Shown here piece after piece: positions 1-11,999 of a DNA stretch of 64,000 nt; the first letter of the stretch is position 1, and the number at the start of each line of letters is the position of its first letter. A model generated the notes under the pieces. That model was given only the letters and a program-made list of their open reading frames with translations, made no database searches and was not told the DNA's origin. The stretch is from Unio delphinus (taxonomy: Eukaryota; Mollusca; Bivalvia; Unionida; Unionidae). The position numbers and the translations under genes are program-made. The stretch lies in contig JAQISU010001235.1 of NCBI GenBank assembly GCA_029339505.1, forward strand, positions 35,737,815 through 35,801,814. Reading direction: 5' to 3'.

Positions 1-1068
1 ATGATCCTATGTACAGAGCAGTTGATGACCTTATGTAAAAAGCAGTACATGATCCAATGTACAGAGCAGTCCATGACCTATGTACAGAGCAATCCATGAT
101 CCTATGTACAGAGCAGTTGATGACCTTATGTAAAAAGCAGTACATGATCCAATGTACAGAGCAGACCATGACCTATGTACAGAGCAGTCCATGATCCTAT
201 GTACAGAGCGATCCATGATCCTATGTACAGAGCAGTCCATGACCTAATGTACAGAGTAGTCCATGACTTATGTACAGAGCAGACCATGACCTATGTACAG
301 AGCAGTTGATGACCTTATGTAAAAAGCAGTACATGATCCAATGTACAGAGCAGACCATGACCTATGTACAGAGCAGTCCATGATCCTATGTACAGAGCAA
401 TCCATGATCCTATGTACAGAGCAGTCCATGACCTAATGTACAGAGTAGTTCATGACCTATGTACAGAGCAGACCATGACCTATGTACAGAGCAGACCATG
501 ATCCTATGTACAGACCAATCCATGATCCTATGTACAGAGCAATCCATGATCCTATGTACAGAGCAGTCCATGACCTTATGTAAAGAGCAGTCCATGATCC
601 TATGTACAGAGCAGACCATGACCTATGTACAGAGCAGACCATGATCCTATGTACAGAGCAATCCATGATCCTATGTACAGAGTAGTCCATGACCTATGTA
701 CAGAGCAGACCATGACCTATGTACAGAGCAGTCCATGATCCTATGTACAGAGTAGTCCATGACCTATGTACAGTGCAGACCATGACCTATGTACAGAGCA
801 GTCCATGATCCTATGTACAGAGCAGACCATGACCTATGTACAGAGCAGTCCATGATCCTATGTACAGAGCAATCCATGATCCTATGTACAGAGCAGTCCA
901 TGACCTTATGTAAAGAGCAGTCCATGATCCTATGTACAGAGCAGACCATGACCTATGTACAGAGCAATCCATGATCCTATGTAAAGAGCAGTCCATGATC
1001 CTACGTACAGAGCAGTCCATGACCTAAGTACAGAACAGTTCATGACTTTATGTACAGAGCAGACCAAG
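1..1068. repeat. 23-24 bp minisatellite running off the left edge
   Basis: Tandem units built on ccatgatcctatgtacagag plus a short variable tail, about 45 copies, with common variants (cctatg/ccttatg, gtacag/gtaaag). The array starts before the window. The 60-77 codon open frames inside it on both strands are by-products of the repeat (SVHRIMDC-type periodic peptides) and are not genes. Confidence 0.95.
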
Positions 1069-1903
<835 letters not shown>

Positions 1904-2285
1904 TCAACTTCATAAATGGTAACCCAACAAAATCTCACAAGACAAATGCCACTGACATAAGCATGCAGTCAAAAGCAGGCAGTGACAAAAGTGCGTAGGA
2001 CATAAGCATGCAGACATAATTGTGCCTATGAATGTGTTAACAAATGTTCTTACAATATATTGCAATAAATAAATAAAACATATAACTTTGCTAAAACAAT
2101 GTTGATTTATTGCTCAATACACAGTAATTGCCCTTTACACACTTGTGAAATGTTAACAAATGTTGGTTTATTTACTTAGAATGTTTATTACTCTATACAC
2201 AGCAGGTGCCCTATACACACTTGTTGTAAACAAACCTATTATTGACTTAATAAAATATTGAGAAAAAAAAAGAGAATATTGTCCA

Positions 2286-3013
2286 AAACTAGCCTGATTT
2301 ATGATTAAATCCTAAACTAACCTGATTTAGGATTAAATCCTAAACTAGCCTGATTTAGGATTAAATCCTTAACTAGCTTGATTTAGGATTAAATCCTAAA
2401 CTAGCCTGATTTAGGATTAAATCCTAAACTAGCCTGATTTAGGATTAAATCCTAAACTAGCCTGATTTAGGATTAAATCCTAAACTAGCCTGATTTAGGA
2501 TTAAATCCTAAACTAGCCTGATTTAGGATTAAATCCTAAACTAGCCTGATTTAGGATTAAATCCTAAACTAGCCCAATTTAGGATTAAATCCTAAACTAG
2601 CCTGATTTAGGATTAAATCTTAAACTAGCCTGATTTAGGATTAAATCCTAAACTAGCCTGATTTAGGATTAAATCCTAAACTAGCCTGATTTAGGATTAA
2701 ATTCTAAACTAGCCTGATTTAGGATTAAATCCTAAACTAGCCTGATTTAGGATTAAATCCTAAACTAGCCTGATTTAGGATTAAATCCTAAACTAGCCCA
2801 ATTTAGGATTAAATCCTAAACTAGCCTGATTTAGGATTAAATCTTAAACTAGCCTGATTTAGGATTAAATCCTAAACTAGTCTGATTTAGGATTAAATCC
2901 TAAACTAGCCTGATTTAGGATTAAATCCTAAACTAGCCTGATTTAGGATTAAATCCTAAACTAGGCTGATTTAGGATTAAATCCTAAACTAGCCTGATTC
3001 AGGATTAAATCCA
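2286..3013. repeat. 28 bp minisatellite with a palindromic core, about 26 copies
   Basis: The unit is ctagcctgatttaggattaa plus atcctaaa. Each copy contains TTTAGGATTAAATCCTAAA, a perfect 9-bp inverted repeat around one central A, so each single strand can form a ladder of hairpins. Copies are highly homogeneous, with occasional cccaattt and atctt variants that recur about 230 bp apart, which suggests amplification of multi-unit blocks. Confidence 0.95.
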
Positions 3014-3834
3014 AAGGTGAAAAAATGTTAGATGTTACTGTCATGAGCTATTCCTCCCAAGTAATCTTCTAACGGTAATGTTCCATATATCAGGACCAAA
3101 GCCTGGAGACAGTTGAGCAGACAGCTTAAAGCTCAATCTTACAGTCTTATTTATAATTTAACTGTGTCTTGGGCACTTTTGTTATGGCACTGCATAAACA
3201 AACCCATTTAATTTTCTGTTAAAGGAATGGGGGATATTATTCAATTAAAAAACTAAAAACAAATCCAGCCCCCCCCCCTCCCAATTCTTTTGACAGAAAA
3301 TCTCTTGTTCTGAATTAAACAAAAAGAAAACCTTATTCTATCCAACATTATTATTTGGGGAAAAATTTATCTTGTGATAAAGTGGCAAAAGAGAAAGAAA
3401 TATCCTGGTTGCAGATTTTTGAAATAAATAAATAAAATGCTTAAAGAGCACCATCTTTAGTTAACACAACCTGGAAACACTTATGTGATTAGTAGCATAT
3501 TTGGCTCCAAACTGTACATTTCTGGAATAAGTCGTCTATATGTCAATATTTTCACTTGGATTATTAACGGGATATCTGGGGTTATTAATGGGATATTTGG
3601 GGAAAAGGAATCAAAACTAAAAACAAACATTACTGTTGTAGAATGTTGAAACTGGATACTGAATGAGTAGTACATAAAATAATAACTTAAAATATATAAA
3701 TAAAAATATTTAACAAATTGTCAGCATAAAAAGAAATCTAATGGTAGATTTAAAAAAAACAGATTTTCCCATGTAGAAATACATCAGATAAGAAAATTAT
3801 AGCTGAAGTTCATGATACTCTCATAGTCATTTAC
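3014..3834. other. AT-rich DNA without recognised features
   Basis: Contains a short C9 run near 3270. No coding signal seen. Confidence 0.55.
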
Positions 3835-4103
3835 AAAGTCTTCTGATAAAGACTCCATCATCATCATAAAAAGTCTTCTGATAAAGACTCCATAGTCATC
3901 ATAAAAAGTCTTCTGATAAAGACTCCATCATCATCATAAAAAGTCTTCTGATAAAGACTCCATCGTCATCATAAAAAGTCTTCTGATAAAGACTCCATAG
4001 TCATCATAAAAAGTCTTCTGATAAAGACTCCATCGTCATCATAAAAAGTCTTCTGATAAAGACTCCATAGTCATCATAAAAAGTCATCTGATAAAGACTC
4101 CAT
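3835..4103. repeat. 35 bp minisatellite, about 8 copies
   Basis: The unit is aaagtcttctgataaagact followed by ccatMRTCATCATaa-type sequence. AGTCTT and AAGACT in each unit form a 6-bp inverted repeat with a 6-nt loop. Confidence 0.93.
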
Positions 4104-4136
4104 GTTATATGACTTTCTGTTTATGAAGAGTAATAA

Positions 4137-4395
4137 TAACAAGATTTTCAAGATGGCTGCCATAGTGGTAATATTCTTCCTAAAATTGGCACCATTTTCA
4201 CTGACTCAACATGATACAAGGTCTTCCTGTCAAAATTCTTTGTTGATATGACTTTACATTCATTAGGACTAGTCAGAAGAATTTAAGATTGATGCCACTT
4301 TGGCAATATTGGATGCAAAATTGGCACCACTTTCATTTAGGACCAATTAGATGCCATAACAAATCATAAATTAGTGATGACTTCATGTTGATATT
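4137..4395 (+). repeat. Diverged dispersed repeat, copy 1
   Basis: Starts with aagattttcaagatggctgc and includes ggcaccattttc followed by an atttaggaccaa-like stretch twice. The same chain of motifs recurs, always in this orientation, near 12.4, 14.2-15.3, 16.5-17.5, 30.9-31.4 and 52.7-53.9 kb. No coding capacity is seen and the family is not identified. Confidence 0.7.
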
Positions 4396-4524
4396 AGGTC
4401 TGGTTTTATATCAATAATGTATTGCAATATTTACACTGGTAATAATGTGTCACAATTCAGAATTTTATTAATTTTATTATCCTCTATGACTAAAATTCTG
4501 TTGCAGCTTTTAAAGATGGTGTTC

Positions 4525-4526
<2 letters not shown>

Positions 4527-4564
<38 letters not shown>
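4527..4564. repeat. (GA)n microsatellite
   Basis: Uninterrupted GA dinucleotides. The flanks to 5108 have no recognised gene; short open frames there are chance. Confidence 0.95.
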
Positions 4565-4566
<2 letters not shown>

Positions 4567-5108
4567 AGGGATACCGTCTTCATCTGTCATTGTTGTCAAC
4601 ACTTCACTGTACTCCCCTGGGCCAGCTGCATTTAATGCCTGTACCTAATTAGAAATAAAAAATTAAGGTAAATGTAAATTTTAAATACCATCTTTTTTCT
4701 TTCTTTCTTTATTTTTAAAAAGGGGCGTGGTTGTTTTCATCAAGGTCTGGGACATAATTCTCTGTCCATAAGAACAATAAAATGAAGCAATGCTGACCTG
4801 CGAGCGCAAACTCAGAAATAAAAAATAAAATAGGCAGCAAGCCACAAAAACCGAGAAATGTGTAAATCACAGAATAAGTCATCATCTTGTATGCTGGATT
4901 TTTGTAACGTGTATAAGTAATAAAGGCATCAAACGTTTTCAATGATGGCTATAATAAGTTTCTGCTTACAAAACTGAATGACCTTAAGTAGTGGTCACAT
5001 AAACAGGAGGCAGTGACCAAATTTGGCAGAAACACTGAAGTTAGCATTTTGATTTTTGCATCTTGTTTAATTGTTACTGCATTGTTCAAGATGTTTAAAG
5101 AGGCAACA

Positions 5109-5116
5109 GCACACAG

Positions 5117-5154
<38 letters not shown>

Positions 5155-5184
5155 AGACACACACACACACACACACACACACAC
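5109..5184. repeat. (CA)n microsatellite
   Basis: CA dinucleotide run with two cagacaca interruptions. Confidence 0.95.
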
Positions 5185-5189
5185 TGAGT

Positions 5190-6998
5190 CATTGTGTAAT
5201 ACAATTAACTGCCATGGATGACATCACCAGAGTCATTGTGTAATAAAATTAACTGACATTGATGCAAACACCATAGATTTATTGTGTAATAAAATTAACT
5301 GGCAAGGATACAATCACCATAGAGTCATGGTGTACTAAAATTAACTGGCATGGATGCTGTCACCATGGAGTCATGGTGTACTAAAATTAACTGGCATGTA
5401 TGCTGTCACCATGGAGTTATTGTGTAATCAAATTAACTGGCATGGATGCTGTCAACATAGAGTCATGGTGTAATAAAATTAACTGACATGGATGCTGTCA
5501 CCATAGAGTCATTGTGTAATAAAATTAATTGGCATGGATGCTGTCAACATAGAGTCATGGTGTACTAAAATTAACTGGTATGGATGCTGTCACCATAGAG
5601 TTATTGTGTAATAAAATTAATTGGCATGGATGCTGTCAACATAGAATCATCGTTTAATCAAATTAATTGGCATGGATGCTGTCAACATAGAGTCATGGTG
5701 TATCAAATTAATTGGCTTGGATGCTATCAACATAAAGTCATGGTGTACTAAGATTAACTGGCATGGATGCTGTCAACATAGAGTCATGGTTTTTAACTGG
5801 CATGGATGCTGTCAACATAGAGTCATGGTGTACTAAAATTAACTGGCATGGATGCTGTCAACATAGAGGCATGGTTTTTAACTGGCATGGATGCTGTCAA
5901 CATAGAGTCATTGTGTACTAAAATTAACTGGCATGAATACTGATATCATAGAGTCATGGTGTAATACAATCTAGCATGGATGCTGATATCATAACAATCT
6001 AGCATGGATGCTGATATCATAACAATCTAGCATGGATGCTGATATCATAGAGTCATAGTGTAATACAATCTAGCATGGATGCTGATATCATAGGGTCATG
6101 GTGTTATTCAATCTAGCATGGATGCTGATATCATAGAGTCATAGTGTAATACAATCTAGCATGGATGCTGATATCATAACAATCTAGCATGGATGCTGAT
6201 ATCAGAGAGTCATAGTGTAATACAATCTAGCATGGATGCTGATATCATAGGGTCATGGTGTAATACAATCTAGCATGGATGCTGATATCATAGAGTCATG
6301 GTGTAATAAAATTAACTGGCATGGATGCTGTCAACATAGAGTCATGGTTTTTAACTGGCATGGATGCTGTCAACATAGAGTCATTGTGTACTAAAATTAA
6401 CTGGCATGGATGCTGTCAACATAGAGTCATTGTGTACTAAAATTAACTGGCATGGATGCTGATACCATAGAGTCATTGTGTACTAAAATTAACTGGCATG
6501 GATACTGATACCATAGAGTCATTGTGTACTAAAATTAACTGGCATGAATACTGATATCATAGAGTCATGGTGTAATACAGTCTAGCATGGATGCTGATAT
6601 CATAGAGTCATGGTGTAATACAATCTAGCATGGATGCTGATATCATAGAGTCATAGTGTAATACAATCTAGCATGGATGCTGATATCATAACAATCTAGC
6701 ATGGATGCTGATATCATAACAATCTAGCATGGATGCTGATATCATAGAGTCATAGTGTAATACAATCTAGCATGGATGCTGATATCATAGGGTCATGGTG
6801 TTATACAATCTAGCATGGATGCTGATATCATAGAGTCATGGTGTAATAAAATTAACTGGCATGGATGCTGTCACCATAGAGTCATGGTTTTTAACTGGCA
6901 TGGATGCTGTCAGCATAGAGTCATTGTGTACTAAAATTAACTGGCATGGATGCTGATACCATAGAGTCATTGTGTAATACAATCTAGCATGGATATTT
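5190..6998. repeat. Complex 1.8 kb minisatellite with two interleaved unit types
   Basis: Type A units contain taaaattaactggcatggat, gctgtcaacatagagtcat and ggtgtac. Type B units contain acaatctagcatggatgctg and atatcatagagtcat. Type A dominates 5190-5940 and returns at about 6300 and 6840, with type B blocks between, so an A+B block appears to have been duplicated as a higher-order unit. Truncated units carrying only gtttttaactggcatgg occur repeatedly. Confidence 0.9.
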
Positions 6999-7163
6999 CA
7001 TCAAACTGTCATCAGGGTGTAACTGATACATTTGGGCATTGCACACAACAAAAGCAAATGTTTGTCTTTTTCAGTGAGTCTGTGATAACTGGCATAGACA
7101 CTTCATGTCCTTACAGTATTCTGTATCCATAAGCATTGACTGCATTTAAAGCTCTTTGGCCTA

Positions 7164-7842
7164 AATTTTTAGATCATAACAATGGCTTTCCTACAGTAGC
7201 AACCTAAATTATAACAATGCCTTTCCTACAGTAGCAACCTAAATTATAACAATGGCTTTCCTACAGTAGTGACCTAAATTATAACAATGCCTTTCCTACA
7301 GTAGTGACCTAAATCATAACAATGGCTTTCCTACAGTAGTGACCTAAATCATAACAATGGCTTTCCTACAGTAGCAACCTAAATTATAACAATGCCTTTC
7401 CTACAGTAGCAACCTAAATTATAACAATGCCTTTCCTACAGTAGCAGCCTAAATTATAACAATGCCTTTCCTACAGTAGCAGCCTAAATTATAACAATGC
7501 CTTTCCTACAGTAGCAACCTAAATTATAACAATGGCTTTCCTACAGTAGTGACCTAAATTATAACAATGCCTTTCCTACAGTAGTGACCTAAATCATAAC
7601 AATGGCTTTCCTACAGTAGTGACCTAAATCATAACAATGGCTTTCCTACAGTAGCAACCTAAATTATAACAATGCCTTTCCTACAGTAGCAACCTAAATT
7701 ATAACAATGCCTTTCCTACAGTAGCAGCCTAAATTATAACAATGCCTTTCCTACAGTAGCAGCCTAAATTATAACAATGCCTTTCCTACAGTAGCAACCT
7801 AAATTATAACAATGGATTTCCTACAGTAGTGACCTAAAACTT
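7164..7842. repeat. 35 bp minisatellite with higher-order structure
   Basis: The unit is acctaaattataacaatgcc plus tttcctacagtagca. Variants (caacct, cagcct, gtgacct, aaatt/aaatc) recur in the same order about every eight units, so a 280-bp higher-order repeat is visible (compare 7235-7515 with 7515-7795). Confidence 0.92.
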
Positions 7843-8533
7843 GCCACATCATAGGCATAGATCATTGTGTAGAGGAAAGATTATGGCTTTCATAAAGCAT
7901 CAAGCAAACAAGAATATTTGTCCTGGCAAAGGCATCAATCGCTGTGTAACTGAAACTGCATCAACTTTGCTTCACTGATGCAACTTTGCATGAAAACAAT
8001 GACTGGAATGAAATGCGATAGGTTAGCACATAGAAATAAATCCTAAATTTTGCCCATAGCTACCTCTGTTCCAGTCAAGAGAAATAGGAAAATTATTAGG
8101 CATTGTAGAAGAATACACATAGAACCTACACACAGAAGGGCATCAGCCATAAGATATTAACATGGTATAATTTTAAGGGCCATATAATATTTTGTCTATG
8201 TAAATGACAAATTGCATGTGTTAGAAGAAACTTCAAGTCTCAGAAGGGACTATTGGGACATGTGGAAAAAAAGACTTATAATTGTCAAATTAATATGGGA
8301 TACCAACCATTGCCCTGTAGCTTGTATGTACTGTTTTTAAACAGTTATTTGTCTTTGGCATTAAAGGTTATTTTTGTCTTTTTTAAACCTGAAAAGCTTC
8401 TTGGCACTTATAGATAAGCATGTGTGTAGGAACTTGAATTTTTCTGTAGATTTTGGAACTAGCTTTGTAATTATAGCAGAGAGAAATTATCTTGAAACTA
8501 CATATTCTGGTTCCAGAGGAAAACCCAGACCCT
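7843..8533. other. No recognised features
   Basis: AT-rich DNA between two minisatellites. No exon or gene signal seen. Confidence 0.5.
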
Positions 8534-9856
8534 TAATTAGTGTCAGATACTAATACTAGTAATTAGTGTCAGATACTAGTACTAGTAATTAGTGTCAGAT
8601 ACTAGTACTAGTAATAAGTGTCAGATACTAGTACTAGTAATAAGTGTCAGATACTAGTACTAGTAATTAGTGTCAGATACTGGTACTAGTAATTAGTGTC
8701 AGATACTAGTACTAGTAATTAGTGTCAGATACTAGTACTAGTAATTAGTGTCAGATACTAGTACTAGTAATTAGTGTCAGATACTAGTACTAGTAATAAG
8801 TGTCAGATACTAGTACTAGTAATTAGTGTCAGATACTAGTACTAGTAATAAGTGTCAGATACTAGTACTAGTAATAAGTGTCAGATACTAGTACTAGTAA
8901 TTATTGTTAAATACTAGTACTAGTAATAAGTGTCAGATACTAGTACTAGTAATAAGTGTCAGATACTAGTACTAGTAATTAGTGTCAGATACTAGTACTA
9001 GTAATAAGTGTCAGATACTAGTACTAGTAATAAGTGTCAGATAATAGTACTAGTAATAAGTGTCAGATACTAGTACTAGTAATTAGTGTCAGATACTAGT
9101 ACTAGTAATTAGTGTCAGATACTAGTACTAGTAATTAGTGTCAGATACTAGTACTAGTAATTAGTGTCAGATACTAGTACTAGTAATTAGTGTCAGATAC
9201 TAGTACTAGTAATTAATGTCAGATACTAGTACTAGTAATTAGTGTCAGATACTAGTACTAGTAATAAGTGTCAGATACTAGTACTAGTAATAAGTGTCAG
9301 ATACTAGTACTAGTAATAAGTGTCAGATACTAGTACTAGTAATTAGTGTCAGATACTAGTACTAGTAATAAGTGTCAGATACTAGTACTAGTAATAAGTG
9401 TCAGATACTAGTACTAGTAATTAGTGTCAGATACTAGTACTAGTAATTAGTGTCAGATACTAGTACTAGTAATAAGTGTCAGATACTAGTACTAGTAATT
9501 AGTGTCAGATACTAGTACTAGTAATTAATGTCAGATACTAGTACTAGTAATTAATGTCAAATACTAGTACTAGTAATTAGTGTCAGATACTAGTACTAGT
9601 AATAAGTGTCAGATACTAGTACTAGTAATTAGTGTCAGATACTAGTACTAGTAATTAATGTCAAATACTAGTACTAGTAATTAGTGTCAGATACTAGTAC
9701 TAGTAATAAGTGTAAAATACTAGTACTAGTAATTAATGTCAAATACTAATACTAGTAATTAATGTCAAATACTAGTACTAGTAATTAGTGTCAGATACTA
9801 GTACTAGTAATTAGTGTCAGATACTAGTACTAGTTATTAGTGTCAGATACTAGTAG
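8534..9856. repeat. 26 bp minisatellite with a palindromic ACTAGTACTAGT core, about 51 copies
   Basis: The unit is ttagtgtcagatactagtac plus tagtaa. ACTAGTACTAGT is a perfect 12-bp palindrome in nearly every copy. The variable position (aattagtg, aataagtg or aattaatg) is the main difference among copies. Confidence 0.95.
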
Positions 9857-10162
9857 CTGAACTAACAGTCTTGCATGGTCTTCTATGTTAAAGGCGCAAA
9901 GGCACAAGTCACTAACAATAAGACAGAAGACATCAACAAACAAAAGAGGAACAGGAAATGTACTACATCAAATTTAAAATCCTCCAGCATGATACATAAC
10001 TTGAAAAGCAAAATTAAAACTGACCATCACAGCTTGACAAAAGTTGATTTTTTTTATTGCTTGTTTAGGTTTGGTTGTGTGAAATTAAAGGATTTCAAAA
10101 AGACAACAAAACATTCAACCAAACCTGCAATCCATAAGACTTAAATGTATACCAATTCCATT

Positions 10163-10347
10163 TTAGACACCAACCTATCAATCATTGGACAATAGATATC
10201 TTTAATATTATGTGGTCCCAAAAGTGATATTCTTTTTAGACACCAACCTATCAATCATTGGACAATGGATATCTTTAATATTATGTGGTCCCAAAAGTGA
10301 TATTCCGTTTTAGACACCAAGCTGTCAATCATTGGACAATGGATATT
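10163..10347. repeat. Threefold direct repeat of about 72 bp
   Basis: ttttagacaccaacctatca and following sequence occur three times, the third truncated. The surrounding 9857-10925 has no recognised gene; an 89-codon plus-strand frame at 9875-10144 has no coding character. Confidence 0.8.
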
Positions 10348-10925
10348 TTAAGTATTAAAAAAATCATAAAACATGAAAGAAAAATGTAAGTGGTCGCATG
10401 TTTCAATTTTCTAACAGAGTTTATAAGAACTCACTACTAAGTATAAATTTCTTTGTAAAATGATCAAGACAAATATTCATTATGATGGTTTTCTTCTGAA
10501 ATTCTTTTCCCTAACTTCTTTTTTTTAAACTTAATCATATTTTGCTTGATTTAGTATTTGATTGAAAAAGATACTCAAAGATCATTTACTTTTTGATAAT
10601 GTGCATGCCACAATTCTCACATGAATCATTTATTTATTGAACTTCACATGGGATGATTCACTAACATAAATCCCTTGAATTTTACCCCTTTCTTTCCTCA
10701 TCATGCATCACACAATACATGTTTTCAAGATAATATCCAGGGAAGTTTCTGTCATTTTGTTAATATTTAACAAGATATTCTTCAGTTCATTATTGCTAGA
10801 TTAAATATGATGGTATTGGAAAGCAAATAAATTTGTATTGTTTTTTTTTGATGCACATGGAAATAATACTTCTAATTGTAATTAAGTCAAACTATACAAA
10901 TGTCCATGCAAATTGAATCAGTTAC

Positions 10926-10962
10926 CATCTGATGACACTGGAATGCATGGTGCACTTTCTGC
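10926..10962 (-). CDS. Candidate 37-nt microexon of the receptor gene
   Basis: On the minus strand an acceptor (cactcag) and a donor (g|gtaac) bracket 37 nt encoding AESAPCIPVSSD plus one base. That is phase 0 to phase 1, exactly what is needed to continue from the phase-0 end of the FN3 exon at 11766-11998 and restore a phase-1 module boundary. The peptide looks like an FN3-to-FN3 linker. However, the F and G strands of the preceding FN3 domain would be missing, so either another phase 0-0 exon lies between or this is chance. Confidence 0.3.
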
Positions 10963-11282
10963 CTGAGTGTAAGGAGATAATACATTTCCATAGACTTCTG
11001 TTTACTATTGAAACTGACAAATTAAATGGCAGATACTTTTGCAAATTATTGTACAATTAATTATATCAGGGGTTTTATTAAAGAGATTTTATTTTGTCTT
11101 TTACCTAGATGCTTATCCAATACTGGGTGCAGTAAAATATATGGATAACGTATATGCTATATTATAAACTGTATACTAATACATGTATAATTATATCTCT
11201 TCAAGATTTCAAAATTCTGCTGTTGTCTTGTCATACTAACATTCTGTAAACAAGTAAGCAGAAACTCATGCTGTTAGGATGT

Positions 11283-11283
<1 letters not shown>

Positions 11284-11318
<35 letters not shown>

Positions 11319-11525
11319 AAAAATTCCTGCCCCTTCCCTTAGTTTAACAGACTGTGTTCAAACACCACCTCTTCTGCCAAAAAAGTATGGCTTCTCAGGA
11401 TAGGTGGTCTCTCATTACAGGTGATAACTCAATATAATACATTAATCTATGCTTTGAAAACATGGTCTCTCAAGACAGGTCATCTCTCATAACAGTGGTC
11501 TTTCAGGACAGGTTCTACTGCATAA
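11284..11525. repeat. (TA)n tract and a dispersed tggtctctca repeat
   Basis: A TA run at 11284-11318 is followed from 11341 by sequence with several tggtctctca/ggacaggt motifs. The same arrangement, diverged, occurs at 18949-19128 (accacc..cttctgccaaaa, then aggtggtctctca, then acaggttttactgta). Noncoding; family not identified. Confidence 0.7.
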
Positions 11526-11765
11526 CAAAGTCTTCAGCACTTCATCAGGTTTAAGCTTATTTTGCAAATAAAATGTTAACGTTTCATTCTCTAGGCATCT
11601 ATTTGTAATGAACTACATATTATTTTTACTGAGTCATGTCCTCTACCAAAAATCAACATGTTCGTGACTATTCAAACATAATTTGAGAGACATCATCCTA
11701 GCCGAACATATTAAGTAGACTTAATGACAAAACAATAAAATGAAGCAAAATGAAAGTATACTTAC

Positions 11766-11998
11766 TTGAATGTGATATTTTGTGTATGGTTCTAAACCAG
11801 TGAGGGTGTATTCCACTATCTGTTCTGCAGAATGATATTCAACACCCTTCTTTGTTGATACTTCTGTTAGAAATCCTTGCCAATATATTATGGTGTAGAC
11901 TGATATGTTTCCTCTTGGGTCTTCGGGGCGCCCCCAGGACAACATAAGAAATCTGTTACCTCGCATTCGCAAGGTTAGTCTACTTGGTGCTGATGGTA
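11766..11998 (-). CDS. FN3-domain exon of a modular receptor (third FN3, first part)
   Basis: The minus strand encodes a fibronectin type III domain: VPSAPSRLTLRM (A strand), LSWGRPEDPRGN (B strand Trp and BC loop), YTIIYWQ (C strand) and the LTGLEPYTKYHIQ motif (E-F, with the Leu-x-Pro-x-Thr-x-Tyr signature). It is bounded by acceptor tttacag and donor gtaagt. It enters in phase 1 and leaves in phase 0, as does the first half of the preceding split FN3, so the rest of this domain should be on another exon further along the minus strand. It is the last confident exon of the gene in this window. Confidence 0.85.
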
Positions 11999-11999
11999 C

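Noticed and set aside
8534..9856. CRISPR-like array of regular palindromic repeats
   Set aside because: There are no unique spacers: whole units repeat head to tail. The DNA is animal and has no cas genes.
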